NCBI RefSeq assembly: GCF_021266465.1
Contig: NZ_CP089848.1
Coordinates: 3,968,001 to 4,032,000 of the forward strand
Source of the DNA: Paralcaligenes sp. KSB-10
GTDB taxonomy: Bacteria > Pseudomonadota > Gammaproteobacteria > Burkholderiales > Burkholderiaceae_B
Direction: 5' to 3'
DNA length: 64,000 nt
Part shown: in pieces, positions 34,865 through 43,202 of the stretch
How the letters are laid out: every line of letters begins with the position of its first letter
Numbering within the stretch: position 1 is the first letter of the stretch
Made by a program: the position numbers and the translations under genes
Notes under the pieces: generated by a model
What the model saw: the letters and a program-made list of their open reading frames with translations, nothing else
What the model was told of the DNA's origin: nothing
The model's database searches: none

Positions 34865-35047
34865 GGGGCCGGTGTCGGGCTGGCATGCCTGGGCATGTTT
34901 ACCGTTGCGGGGGCAGCACAGTTTGTGCGCGCGCCGCCCTGTGGGGGCGGAGCATGCAGTCTGTTTCCCGTTTAACTTTCGCAGGGCAGCTCTTGTACTG
35001 GCTTCGTCAAGATGTTGTGTTGCTGCTCCGAAAGCACCTCTTTCAGG
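34865..35047 (-). ncRNA. Cobalamin (B12) riboswitch
   Basis: Read on the minus strand, the btuB leader shows the cobalamin element in order: GAGGTGC...GGAGCAGC (35040-35022), GTTAAACGGGAA (about 34976-34965), GCCCCCGCAACGGTAA (about 34914-34899) and the closing B12-box-like AGCCCGACACCGGCC (34881-34867). These blocks and their spacing are those of the AdoCbl riboswitch. High cobalamin should repress btuB-btuF expression. Confidence 0.9.
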
Positions 35048-35150
35048 GTGAAAATGTAGCACAAGACTACAACGTGCTTGTTGGCGCTCCTTATATGGGA
35101 AAAATAGTGGGCTTTAAGTGGCTAAATATATTCTAATTCTTTATTTGGAA

Positions 35151-35168
35151 TATTAATAGATATTAATT
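35151..35168. repeat. AT-rich direct repeat upstream of IclR gene
   Basis: ATATTAAT occurs twice at a 10-bp period (35151-35158 and 35161-35168), about 100 bp before the IclR start, in an AT-rich stretch much lower in GC than its surroundings. One-turn spacing suits a protein-binding or promoter UP-type region. Function is not shown. Confidence 0.4.
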
Positions 35169-35270
35169 CATTATTGTGAAATTACCGTATCGGATGTAAT
35201 CTAGAGCCAATGAAACACGCAATGGCTTTTGGCCCCATCTATTTCCATTCTTTCAACAGGTAAATACTCC

Positions 35271-36005
35271 ATGATCGCCAACCCTAGCCGCTCCGCCCTC
35301 CGACCTTTCGACATGCTGGAGGCTTTTCGCGCCGCCGGCAGGCCATTGACGCTCTCCGAAATCTCACATTTGGCCAGCATCCCATTGTCGACCTGCCACA
35401 GCGTCGTTCATTCCCTGGAACAGTATGGCCTTTTATATTTCCTGTCCGCGCGTGAAACCTATCCAACGCGGCGCCTATGGGACATGGCTCGCGAAATCAA
35501 CGCCAATGATCCTATTGCCACGCGCTGCCTCCCGGCGCTTACGGCTTTGCGCGATGCAACGAATGAAACCGTCATTCTCGGCACGCGCCAGGATGACCGC
35601 GTGTTGTATCTGCTGGTCGTCGAAAGCCAGCAGACTATCCGCTACTCATCGCGGGCCGGCGACTTCAAGCCTTTGCACTCAAGTTCCATCGGCAAGGTAA
35701 TGCTGAGCCTGATGCCTGAAACAGAGCTGCGCAATTGGCTGGGTTCGCGCGAGTTGGCTCAGGCAACCGATCAAACCATTACCTCGGCAAAGAAACTGAT
35801 GGCCGATCTCGATGCAAGCCGTGACAGGGGCTACAGCATTACGCGAGGCGAGAACGTGGACGAGGTGATGGCGATTGCGGCTCCCTTGCAACGGGGTTCC
35901 ATGACGCTGGCGGTGGCCGTTGCGGGGCCGCTTAACCGGATGGAACAAAAGGCGGGCGACATTCCGGCGCAGTTGTTGTCGTGCATCCAGAATATCAAGC
36001 TCTGA
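35271..36005 (+). CDS. IclR-family transcriptional regulator
   Basis: A 244-aa regulator. Residues about 8-65 form the IclR winged HTH (PFDMLEAFRAAGRPLTLSEI, SIPLSTCHSVVHSLEQYGLL). The effector domain (about 80-240) has YSSRAGDFKPLHSSSIGKV and the C-terminal SITRGENVDEVMAIAAPL typical of the family. The ATG at 35271 matches the family N-terminus. It stands 57 bp before the mutase operon in the same direction, so it is the likely local regulator and may be the first gene of the transcript. The inducer should be the pathway's acid or its CoA ester. Confidence 0.92.
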   Translation: MIANPSRSALRPFDMLEAFRAAGRPLTLSEISHLASIPLSTCHSVVHSLEQYGLLYFLSARETYPTRRLWDMAREINANDPIATRCLPALTALRDATNETVILGTRQDDRVLYLLVVESQQTIRYSSRAGDFKPLHSSSIGKVMLSLMPETELRNWLGSRELAQATDQTITSAKKLMADLDASRDRGYSITRGENVDEVMAIAAPLQRGSMTLAVAVAGPLNRMEQKAGDIPAQLLSCIQNIKL

Positions 36006-36062
36006 TACCGCAATTTTTGATGATCGCGTAGTCAAACGGCATAGACCGGAAGTGCATACTCA

Positions 36063-36842
36063 ATGGAAAGCAACAAAGACATACTCGTTACTGACCGCGG
36101 CGGCGGCCAGATTTGGCTGACGATCAATCGCGCCGGCAAGCACAATGCGCTCTCGCGCTCGGTACTTGAAGAGTTATCGAATACGGTGACGCGCTATGGC
36201 GACGATGCCGATACCCGGTTCATTGTCATACAGGGAGCGGGCGAACGCTATTTCGCGGCGGGAGGCGATCTCGTCGATTTGTCGTCGGTACGCACGCCGG
36301 AGGCAACCCGGGCCATGAGCAGCGAAGCGCGCGGCGCGCTGGATTCCGTGCGCAACTGCAAAACCCCCGTGATCGCCTATCTGAATGGCGATGCCATCGG
36401 CGGCGGGGCCGAGCTTGCCCTGGCCTGCGATATGCGCATGATCTCCGCTCCAGCCCGCATTGGCTTTATCCATGCCAGGCTTGCCATTACGCCGGCGTGG
36501 GGCGGAGGCACCGATTTATGCAGTCTGGTGGGGGCCTCCCGGGCGCTGCGCATGATGTCGCGATGCGAAATGATCCATGCCGAAATGGCACTCGACTGGG
36601 GTCTGGCCGATGCCGTGATTACCGACGGGCCCGAAGGCCAGGACGTTCGGGAGTTCCTCCAGCCCCTGCTTCAACGTTCCGGTCTGATCTTGCGGTCGCT
36701 CAAGGAACAGGCAAATGCCTGGCGCACGGGGCGCTCCTATACCGAGCGTCGCGACGCCGAACAGCGCCATTTGATCGCCAGCTGGACTCACGACGATCAC
36801 TGGCAGGCAGCGGACCACATACTTTCCAAGGGCAAGAAATGA
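36063..36842 (+). CDS. Enoyl-CoA hydratase/isomerase (crotonase) family protein, atypical active site
   Basis: A 259-aa crotonase-fold enzyme. The oxyanion-hole regions are visible (YFAAGGDLVDL at about 63-73 and DAIGGGAELALACD at 110-123). Glu117 matches the first catalytic Glu of enoyl-CoA hydratase. The second catalytic Glu is replaced: in IGFIHARLAI the aligned residue is His137. One-Glu crotonases are often isomerases, decarboxylases or hydrolases, so plain hydration is doubtful. Its stop overlaps the mutase start by 4 nt (ATGA), so it belongs to the mutase pathway. E. coli pairs its Sbm mutase with a crotonase decarboxylase, a possible parallel. Confidence 0.85.
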   Translation: MESNKDILVTDRGGGQIWLTINRAGKHNALSRSVLEELSNTVTRYGDDADTRFIVIQGAGERYFAAGGDLVDLSSVRTPEATRAMSSEARGALDSVRNCKTPVIAYLNGDAIGGGAELALACDMRMISAPARIGFIHARLAITPAWGGGTDLCSLVGASRALRMMSRCEMIHAEMALDWGLADAVITDGPEGQDVREFLQPLLQRSGLILRSLKEQANAWRTGRSYTERRDAEQRHLIASWTHDDHWQAADHILSKGKK

Positions 36843-38467
36843 CGCGAGACGGAACCACATCGAACGCGGGCGCACTCGCGCCGCCGGCAGTCGGGCTGTC
36901 CAGCCCGGCGGGTATTGAAGTGCCCACGCAAGTGGATGCCTCGGCAGTGCACCCGGAAAATATTGGCAAGCCCGGGGAATATCCTTTTACCCGGGGCATA
37001 TTCCCGGACGGCTACCAGGGAAGGTTGTGGACCATCCGGCAATACTCCGGATTCGGCACCGCCGAAGAGTCGAACGAGCGCTACAAGTTCTTGTTGGCCC
37101 AAGGTCAAACGGGCTTATCCGTTGCGCTCGATTTGCCGACGCAATGCGGCTTTGACCCGACGGATTCCATGGCTCGGCCGGAAATCGGAAAAGTCGGGGT
37201 GTCTCTATCCAACCTGAGCGAAGCCGAGATTCTTTTCCAGGGGATAGACTTATCGCGCATCTCGACCTCCTTCACCATCAATGGCACGGCGGCCATCATC
37301 TACGCCATGTATCTTGCGGTGGCCGACAAGCAAGGTGTGGCGCGTGAAAAACTTACCGGCACCATTCAGAATGACATCCTGAAGGAATACGTGGCGCGAG
37401 GCACCTGGATATTCCCCGTCCGGCCGTCCATGCGTCTCATCGCGGATTCCATCCTGTATTCCAACGACGTGTCCCCGCGTTTCAACGCGATCAGTATTGC
37501 CGGCGCCCATGTGCGCGACGCGGGGGCGACCGCCGTCGAGGAAATGGCCTACACGCTGGCCAACGGCCTGGCTTATGTCGACGAGCTGCAGAGCCGTGGA
37601 GGGGATGTCGAAAAATTCGCCAAGCGCCTGTCGTTCTTCTTTTATGTGCACATGGATTTCTTCGACGAAATAGCGAAGTTCCGCGCAGGCCGCCGGCTGT
37701 GGGCAAAACTGATGAAGGAACGCTATGGCGTCAAGGATCCCAAAGCCCAGCATTTCCGGTTTGGCGTTGTGTGCGGCGGGTCTTCCCTGGTAGCTCCGCA
37801 GCCCTATAACAATATCGTGCGTGTGGCGGTTGAAACCATGGCGGCGGTAATGGGCGGGGCGCAATCCATATTTACGTGCGCTTTCGATGAAGCCTTTCAG
37901 ATCCCCACTGAGTTCTCCGCTGAAATTGCCGTGCGCACGCAACAAATGATCGCCTACGAAACGGGGATTGCCCGTACGGTCGATCCGCTGGGCGGCAGCT
38001 ACTTCCTGGAGCAGCACACCGACAGGATGGAAGAAGCCATTGTCAACGTGATGAACGAGATAGAAGCTTATGGCGGGGTCATTCCCGCCATCGAAGACGG
38101 CTGGCTGCAATTAAGGCTGGCGCAGCGCGGGCTGGAGCGCAAGCAGAAGGCCGATTCGGGCGAAAGCGTCATCGTCGGCCAGAATCATTTCCGCCGGGAA
38201 GGCGAGCAGGCCGGCGTCAATGAGATTTTCCGCCTCGATGACAGCGTAGCGAAACGCGCGCTGGAAAAATTCCAGAAAGTGCTGGATACGCGCAGCCAGA
38301 ACGCCGTCGATACCACGCTGGCCAGGCTGGCCACGGCCGCTGCAAATGATACGGAGAACCTCATGCCGTATCTGGTCGATTGTTGCCATGCCTACGCGAC
38401 GGTGGGCGAGATGGTTTCCACACTGAAGAAACAGTGGGGCGAATTCAAGGAGCCGGTAAATCTATGA
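36839..38467 (+). CDS. B12-dependent acyl-CoA mutase, large (substrate-binding) subunit, divergent
   Basis: A 542-aa TIM-barrel subunit of the methylmalonyl-CoA mutase family. The ATG at 36839 overlaps the crotonase stop. Kept family residues are TIRQYSGFGTAEESN (Tyr69, equal to MCM Tyr89), Gln177, Arg187 (MCM Arg207, binds the substrate carboxylate), and His224 (MCM His244). Changed residues are Ala223 (MCM Tyr243), GVV at 309-311 where the family has HxQ, and SIFTC where it has SLHTN. TQCGFDPTD replaces the usual THRGYDSD region. It lacks the Ile/Asp pair of 2-hydroxyisobutyryl-CoA mutase. The substrate is probably a carboxylated acyl-CoA other than methylmalonyl-CoA. Confidence 0.9.
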   Translation: MTRDGTTSNAGALAPPAVGLSSPAGIEVPTQVDASAVHPENIGKPGEYPFTRGIFPDGYQGRLWTIRQYSGFGTAEESNERYKFLLAQGQTGLSVALDLPTQCGFDPTDSMARPEIGKVGVSLSNLSEAEILFQGIDLSRISTSFTINGTAAIIYAMYLAVADKQGVAREKLTGTIQNDILKEYVARGTWIFPVRPSMRLIADSILYSNDVSPRFNAISIAGAHVRDAGATAVEEMAYTLANGLAYVDELQSRGGDVEKFAKRLSFFFYVHMDFFDEIAKFRAGRRLWAKLMKERYGVKDPKAQHFRFGVVCGGSSLVAPQPYNNIVRVAVETMAAVMGGAQSIFTCAFDEAFQIPTEFSAEIAVRTQQMIAYETGIARTVDPLGGSYFLEQHTDRMEEAIVNVMNEIEAYGGVIPAIEDGWLQLRLAQRGLERKQKADSGESVIVGQNHFRREGEQAGVNEIFRLDDSVAKRALEKFQKVLDTRSQNAVDTTLARLATAAANDTENLMPYLVDCCHAYATVGEMVSTLKKQWGEFKEPVNL

Positions 38468-38880
38468 ACGCACTCGATACCAAGCGCCCATTGCTGGGTA
38501 AACGTATCCTGGTTGGAAAGCCTGGGCTGGATGGGCACGACATTGGTGCAAAGATCATCGCGCTCACGCTGCGCGATGCGGGAGCCGAGGTAATCTATAC
38601 GGGTTTGCGCCGCAGCCCCCAGGAAATTGCGCGCGTCGCCGTGGATGAAGGCGTCGATGCGGTGGGGCTGAGCATACTGTCGGGTAGCCACAAGGAACTC
38701 GTCGAGGACGTATTCGCCAGATTGAAAGACCTCAATGCCAGCGATATCAAGGTATTCGTGGGCGGCACGATTCCGGCGGAAGACCAGCAGCAATTGCGAT
38801 CGCTGGGAGTGACCGGCGTCTATACAAGCGATATGCCTCTTGACGATGTCGTTGCTTCATTGGCCCGGGCATTGTCATGA
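38464..38880 (+). CDS. B12-dependent acyl-CoA mutase, small (cobalamin-binding) subunit
   Basis: A 138-aa cobalamin-binding domain of the mutase family. It has RILVGKPGLDGHDIGAKII with the DxHxxG motif whose His ligates cobalt from below. The rest of the Rossmann-like fold follows: EVIYTGLRRSPQEIARVAVD, GLSILSGSHKELV and VFVGGTIPAED. It starts 4 nt inside the large-subunit stop and is itself overlapped by the CoA-transferase. Separate large and small chains are found in archaeal MCM, isobutyryl-CoA and 2-hydroxyisobutyryl-CoA mutases, not in the fused bacterial MCM. Confidence 0.94.
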   Translation: MNALDTKRPLLGKRILVGKPGLDGHDIGAKIIALTLRDAGAEVIYTGLRRSPQEIARVAVDEGVDAVGLSILSGSHKELVEDVFARLKDLNASDIKVFVGGTIPAEDQQQLRSLGVTGVYTSDMPLDDVVASLARALS

Positions 38881-40004
38881 ACAGGCCCCTGGAAGGCATA
38901 CGGATCGTTGAAATCGGCCACATGCTGGCCGGCCCTTACTGCGGGCTGTTGCTGGCGGACCTTGGCGCCGAGATCATCAAGGTCGAGCCCAAGGACGGCG
39001 ACATTGGCAGGCGCATCAGTCCTCACCAGATTGGCCTGCACAATGCTTACTTTGCCAGCCTGAATCGCAACAAGAAAAGTATTGTCCTGGACCTCGCCAG
39101 CGATTTTGGGAAGGCCGCGCTGGGCGGGATTCTTAAGACGTCCCAGGCGTTGATCACCAATCTTCGGCCCAGCGCAATCAAGAAGCTGGGCCTGACCTAC
39201 GAGTCGCTGAAAGTCTGGAACGAAAGCCTGGTCTGCGTGGCCCTGACCGGCTATGGGCTCGAAGGCCCCTACGCCGAAAGGCCGGCGTACGACTACGTAA
39301 TCCAGGCCATGACCGGCATTATGGCTCTGACCGGAGATCCGGATTCGGCTCCCACCAAGACGGGTTACTCGGCAGTCGACAATTCCGCCGGCATAATGGC
39401 CGCGCTGGGCCTCCTGGCAAAAATCATTCATGGCAAAGGCGGGCAGGTCGATGTCGCCATGTACGATGTCATGCTGTCGCAATTGAATTATCTGGCCGGC
39501 GCCACGCTCAATGCCGGAGAGCGCCAGGAGCGTCTGGCGAACTCCTCGCACCCTTACATTGTCCCGGCGCAGATTTTCAAATCGGCCGATGGCTGGCTCA
39601 CCCTGTTCATCACTCATGACAAGTTCTGGCAGAAATTCTGCGTTGAACTCGGGAAGGACGAATGGCTGACCGATCCGCGCTTTGCCACCATGTCGGGCCG
39701 CCGCCAAAATCGTGAGCTTGTTGTTGCCGACATCAGCGCAGTCATGCTGACGGCGTCGGCCGGCGACTGGGTCAGGCGCCTGGCCCCGCTTGGAATTGTG
39801 GTCGCCGAGATCGGTACCCTGAGCGACGCCCTTGACAATGACCTTACCCTGTACCGCAATCTTATCGTTCAACTGGGCGATGGCAGCGAGCGGCTGCGGG
39901 CAATCGGAAGCCCCATCAAGTTCAGCGATTCGGAACCGGAATATGTCATGCCGCCGCTGCTCGACGAGCATCGCGGCGACATTCTTTCGGGGGAAGGGCG
40001 TTGA
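38877..40004 (+). CDS. CaiB/BaiF-type CoA-transferase of the mutase operon
   Basis: A 375-aa class III CoA-transferase: IRIVEIGHMLAGPYCGLLLA, DLGAEIIKVEPKDGD, SLNRNKKSIVLDLAS, and the catalytic-type Asp168 in YSAVDNSAGIMAA. Both ends overlap neighbours by 4 nt (mutase small subunit and meaB), so it is stoichiometrically coupled. In context it should activate the imported acid with CoA taken from a product acyl-CoA (for instance a succinyl-CoA-like ester). That would spare ATP and close a cycle. The donor and acceptor are inferred, not visible. Confidence 0.92.
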   Translation: MNRPLEGIRIVEIGHMLAGPYCGLLLADLGAEIIKVEPKDGDIGRRISPHQIGLHNAYFASLNRNKKSIVLDLASDFGKAALGGILKTSQALITNLRPSAIKKLGLTYESLKVWNESLVCVALTGYGLEGPYAERPAYDYVIQAMTGIMALTGDPDSAPTKTGYSAVDNSAGIMAALGLLAKIIHGKGGQVDVAMYDVMLSQLNYLAGATLNAGERQERLANSSHPYIVPAQIFKSADGWLTLFITHDKFWQKFCVELGKDEWLTDPRFATMSGRRQNRELVVADISAVMLTASAGDWVRRLAPLGIVVAEIGTLSDALDNDLTLYRNLIVQLGDGSERLRAIGSPIKFSDSEPEYVMPPLLDEHRGDILSGEGR

Positions 40005-40897
40005 AGCGAGCCGATCTCGACCGCCGGTCTCTTGGCCTGACCCTGACGCGCCTGGCTAATGCCACGGTCAACGATGCCCTCGCGGCCGACAGTGGGGCGT
40101 GCCTCACGCACACGGCACGCCGTATTGGTTTTACCGGGCCGCCCGGCGCGGGGAAAAGCAGCCTGGTCGGCCGTCTTGCGCAAATACGGTCCGAAGGTAT
40201 ACGACTTGGTATATTGGCTATCGATCCCACCAGTCCGAAATCGGGCGGGGCTATTCTTGGCGACCGTATTCGCATGGACGAATTGGCCGGGATAAGCGAT
40301 CTTTACATCCGTTCTTTCGGCTCGCGCTCGGCAACGGACGGACTCACCGACAATCTGCCGGAACTCATGGCAGTCATGGATGCCTTTGAATTCGATGAAG
40401 TGATGATCGAGACTGTCGGGGTGGGGCAGGCCGAATACGCTGTTCGTCCGCAGGTCGACACCCTGGTACTTGTATTGCTGCCGGATAGCGGCGATGTGAT
40501 TCAGGCCATGAAGGCCGGCATCATGGAGATGGCGGACATTGTCGTGGTGAATAAATCCGATTTGCCGGGGGCGCGAAAAATGGCGGCGGATGTCAAGCGC
40601 ATCGTCGGCATGAGCAAGCGCATACTGAAGGGATGGACTCCCCAGGTGCTCCTTACCGCGGCGGATGACTCGGAGAGCATCCGGAATCTATCCGCCGAAA
40701 TCGATCGGCATTGTCGATTGCTCGAGCAAGATGGCGTGCGTGAGAAACTTCTCCATGAGCGAGCCCGTTATCGAATCCGGCGGCTTGTGGAGCGGGAGGC
40801 CGCGCGCGTCGTTGATCAACTGCCGCCCTCCTGCCTGGGATCGTCGCTGGTTGAACAGTACCGGACCGTGCTCGATGGGCTTGGGAAAAGCCTGTGA
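40001..40897 (+). CDS. meaB: MeaB/ArgK-type GTPase, mutase chaperone
   Basis: A 298-aa P-loop GTPase that guards and reloads B12-dependent acyl-CoA mutases. It has the Walker A GPPGAGKSSLVGRLAQ (about residues 47-62), LAIDPTSPKSGGAILGDRIR, MIETVGVGQAEYAV with switch residues, and the NKSDLPGAR base-recognition motif. The likely start is a TTG inside the CoA-transferase stop (TTGA overlap). Its place beside both mutase subunits strongly supports the chaperone role. Confidence 0.94.
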   Translation: MKRADLDRRSLGLTLTRLANATVNDALAADSGACLTHTARRIGFTGPPGAGKSSLVGRLAQIRSEGIRLGILAIDPTSPKSGGAILGDRIRMDELAGISDLYIRSFGSRSATDGLTDNLPELMAVMDAFEFDEVMIETVGVGQAEYAVRPQVDTLVLVLLPDSGDVIQAMKAGIMEMADIVVVNKSDLPGARKMAADVKRIVGMSKRILKGWTPQVLLTAADDSESIRNLSAEIDRHCRLLEQDGVREKLLHERARYRIRRLVEREAARVVDQLPPSCLGSSLVEQYRTVLDGLGKSL

Positions 40898-40949
40898 GCA
40901 GGCAGAATCGGCGCATTGCGGGCGTTTAAATTTTAAGGAATCGAAAAAA

Positions 40950-41519
40950 ATGGCAACTCGTCTTTCTATCATTGCGACTCGCACCGGCGATGCGGGCACT
41001 ACCGGCCTGGGAGATGGAAGCCGTGTCGATAAAGATGCGCCACGCATCGAAGCCATGGGCAGCGTGGACGAACTCAACAGCATGATCGGTTTGTTGCGCA
41101 CAGAACCGCTGCCCGAGGGCTTGGACGCTTTGTTCAAGCATGTTCAGAACGATCTGTTCGATTTGGGGGCGGAGTTGTGCATTCCAGGGCATGTGGTCAT
41201 AGCCGCGCGGCACGTAGAGTACCTGGACGGCAATCTTCGCCGCTATAACGCCAAGCTTGGGCCGCTTAAAGAGTTCATTTTGCCCGGCGGGTCGCGAGCC
41301 GCCGCATTGGCGCATCTGGCGCGCACCATTTGTCGTCGGGCGGAGCGCGCAGTCGTCACGCTTGGGCGGAGCGCCGCCGTCAATCCACCGGTAAGGCAAT
41401 ATTTGAACCGGCTCTCCGATCTGTGTTTCGTCCTGGCTCGAATTATCAATCAGGCCGAAGGCTGTGGCGACGTGCTGTGGGGCCGTGAGCCCGAGTCGAA
41501 CTCGCCCTCCGCCACATAA
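40950..41519 (+). CDS. PduO-type ATP:cob(I)alamin adenosyltransferase
   Basis: This enzyme makes adenosylcobalamin, the cofactor of the mutase, from cob(I)alamin and ATP. The 189-aa protein has the PduO/MMAB N-terminus (ATRTGDAGTTGLGDGSRVDK, then RIEAMGSVDELNSMIGLL). Later motifs are LPGGSRAAALAHLARTICRRAERAV and YLNRLSDLCFVLARI. The ATG at 40950 has AAGGAA 9 nt upstream. A 52-bp gap follows meaB. Having the activator in the operon makes cofactor supply part of the module. Confidence 0.94.
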   Translation: MATRLSIIATRTGDAGTTGLGDGSRVDKDAPRIEAMGSVDELNSMIGLLRTEPLPEGLDALFKHVQNDLFDLGAELCIPGHVVIAARHVEYLDGNLRRYNAKLGPLKEFILPGGSRAAALAHLARTICRRAERAVVTLGRSAAVNPPVRQYLNRLSDLCFVLARIINQAEGCGDVLWGREPESNSPSAT

Positions 41520-41589
41520 ACAATCAACCAGGCCGACCCTGCTTCGAATTTGCTTCGGGGCGGCCGAAAATTTGTCCTTGCCCAAACTC

Positions 41590-41602
41590 ACATTCTGAAT
41601 GT
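41590..41602. promoter_or_regulatory. 13-bp palindrome before TRAP transporter genes
   Basis: ACATTC-T-GAATGT is a perfect inverted repeat in the 152-bp gap between the adenosyltransferase and dctP, inside an AT-rich stretch. It could be a second operator for the pathway regulator, allowing the transporter its own promoter. No promoter with good spacing was recognised beside it. Confidence 0.4.
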
Positions 41603-41671
41603 AAAATAAAATTGAATAGTTTTTCCATATACTGAATTTGTTGGCACAAAAATCATAAACAGGAGACAGGG

Positions 41672-42685
41672 ATGAACTCGAAAAACAATAATTTATTTAT
41701 GGCTTTAGGCATGGCTGCCGCTCTGTGCCTGCCGGGTCTTGCATCGGCCAAAACAATCACCCTGAAAATGGCGCATCAATGGCCGCAGGCTGAATCCGAT
41801 TATGTCGTGGCCACTGGCATCAAGTTTGCGCACGAGGTTGAAAAACGATCCAAAGGCGAAATCAAGATTCAGTTTTTCCCGGCAGAATCGCTGGTCAAGG
41901 CCAGCAATACCCACACCGCCCTGAAAAACGGTACGGTGGATCTTGCCATTTATCCCTATATCTATGCCGCCGGCGCCATTCCCGAGATGAACCTGATCCT
42001 GATGCCGGGAATATGGAAATCTCATGACGATGTGTTTCGTTTCCGCACCAGCGAGCCATGGCGGAAGCTGGAAGCCAAAGCCGAAGCCTACGGTTTTAAA
42101 ACGCTTAGCTGGATCCAGATTTCCGGTGGCGTGGCATCGACGAAGAAACCCATTGCATCGCCCGCCGATGTCGCCGGAGCAAAAGTACGCGCCGCGGGAA
42201 AGTACATGTCGTATGCGTTGCAACAGGCCAAGGCAAGCACGGTTTCCATGCCGTCATCGGAAAACTACAGCGCCATGCAATTGGGCCTGCTTGACGCCGT
42301 CTGGACTTCATCCAGTTCGTTTGGAGCCTATCGGCTCTACGAAGTCAGCAAGTATTACGTTTCTCCCGAAAAATACAGCATCTACTACACCATCGAGCCT
42401 ATTGCCATCAGCATGAAAACCTGGAATAAGCTGACCCCAGGGCAACAGAAGATCCTGTCGGACGTCGGTAAAAGCCTTGAGCAAGGCGCTCTCGAGGGTG
42501 CCAAAAAAGAAGATGCGCGGGTGACGAAAATCTTCGCCGACAATGGTGTGAAGGTTCAGCAAATGACGCTCGAAGACTGGAACCGCTGGCACGATTTGTT
42601 CCAGGAGCATGCATTTCCAAAATTCAAGAAAGATAATCCTGCGGCGGCACCGTTGCTCGATGAAGTCCTTGCTTTATACAAATGA
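41672..42685 (+). CDS. dctP: TRAP transporter solute-binding protein (DctP type)
   Basis: A 337-aa periplasmic binding protein. It has a signal peptide (about 1-26, ending GLASA), then ITLKMAHQWPQAESDYVVAT and GIKFAHEVEKRSKGEIKIQF. The ligand region includes KVRAAGKYMSYALQ, where the Arg (about 173) corresponds to the residue that binds a substrate carboxylate in DctP proteins. CAGGAGACAGGG precedes the ATG. It is the first of three TRAP genes following the mutase operon and is predicted to capture the acid that feeds it. Confidence 0.94.
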   Translation: MNSKNNNLFMALGMAAALCLPGLASAKTITLKMAHQWPQAESDYVVATGIKFAHEVEKRSKGEIKIQFFPAESLVKASNTHTALKNGTVDLAIYPYIYAAGAIPEMNLILMPGIWKSHDDVFRFRTSEPWRKLEAKAEAYGFKTLSWIQISGGVASTKKPIASPADVAGAKVRAAGKYMSYALQQAKASTVSMPSSENYSAMQLGLLDAVWTSSSSFGAYRLYEVSKYYVSPEKYSIYYTIEPIAISMKTWNKLTPGQQKILSDVGKSLEQGALEGAKKEDARVTKIFADNGVKVQQMTLEDWNRWHDLFQEHAFPKFKKDNPAAAPLLDEVLALYK

Positions 42686-43182
42686 TTCCCTCCGAGTGCC
42701 GGCCTGTGAAAAAAAGTAGCCTTTTCAACCGGCTTGTGGACCTCTCCGGAATGTCCGTGGGGGTGGCTACCTTTCTGATCGGTATTTTCGTCACGTACGA
42801 CGTTCTGGCCAGGACCTTATTCCGGATGACCAACTCATGGGTCACCGAGGTCACCACCTATCTGATGGGCTACATCACGTTTGTGGGGGCTGCCTACGTT
42901 CTTAAAGAAGGCGCGCACGTCAGCGTCGACTTGCTGGTGCAAAAGATGCCTCCCACCGCCCGGCGGGTACTCGTTTTTGTCACCGATGGGATCATGCTGC
43001 TGGTTGTTGCGACGCTGGCCTGGCTCAGTTTCCAGTTTTTTTGGGATGCCTGGACCAGCCACGAAGTGTCGGACACCCTTTTGTCGATCAGTTTGTGGAT
43101 TCCTTATCTGTCCTTTTTTATCGGGATGGTCTGGCTGTTGGCGGTGCTGGTCACGCAAACCTTGCGGCATTGGCGCCGATAG
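42682..43182 (+). CDS. dctQ: TRAP transporter small permease (DctQ type)
   Basis: A 166-aa membrane protein with four helices (near residues 28-48, 64-85, 98-120 and 138-158) and the family segment YLMGYITFVGAAYVLKEGAH. It begins in the dctP stop (4-nt overlap). With DctM it forms the Na+-driven uptake complex. A downstream GTG could also serve as start, which would remove about 8 residues. Confidence 0.9.
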   Translation: MIPSECRPVKKSSLFNRLVDLSGMSVGVATFLIGIFVTYDVLARTLFRMTNSWVTEVTTYLMGYITFVGAAYVLKEGAHVSVDLLVQKMPPTARRVLVFVTDGIMLLVVATLAWLSFQFFWDAWTSHEVSDTLLSISLWIPYLSFFIGMVWLLAVLVTQTLRHWRR

Positions 43183-43202
43183 ACCGATAAAAGGGACTCT
43201 GC

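Noticed and set aside
36497-36838. In-frame N-terminal extension of the mutase large subunit.
   Set aside because: It lies inside the crotonase gene in another frame and has no mutase similarity. The ATG at 36839 gives the family N-terminus and a 4-nt coupling overlap.
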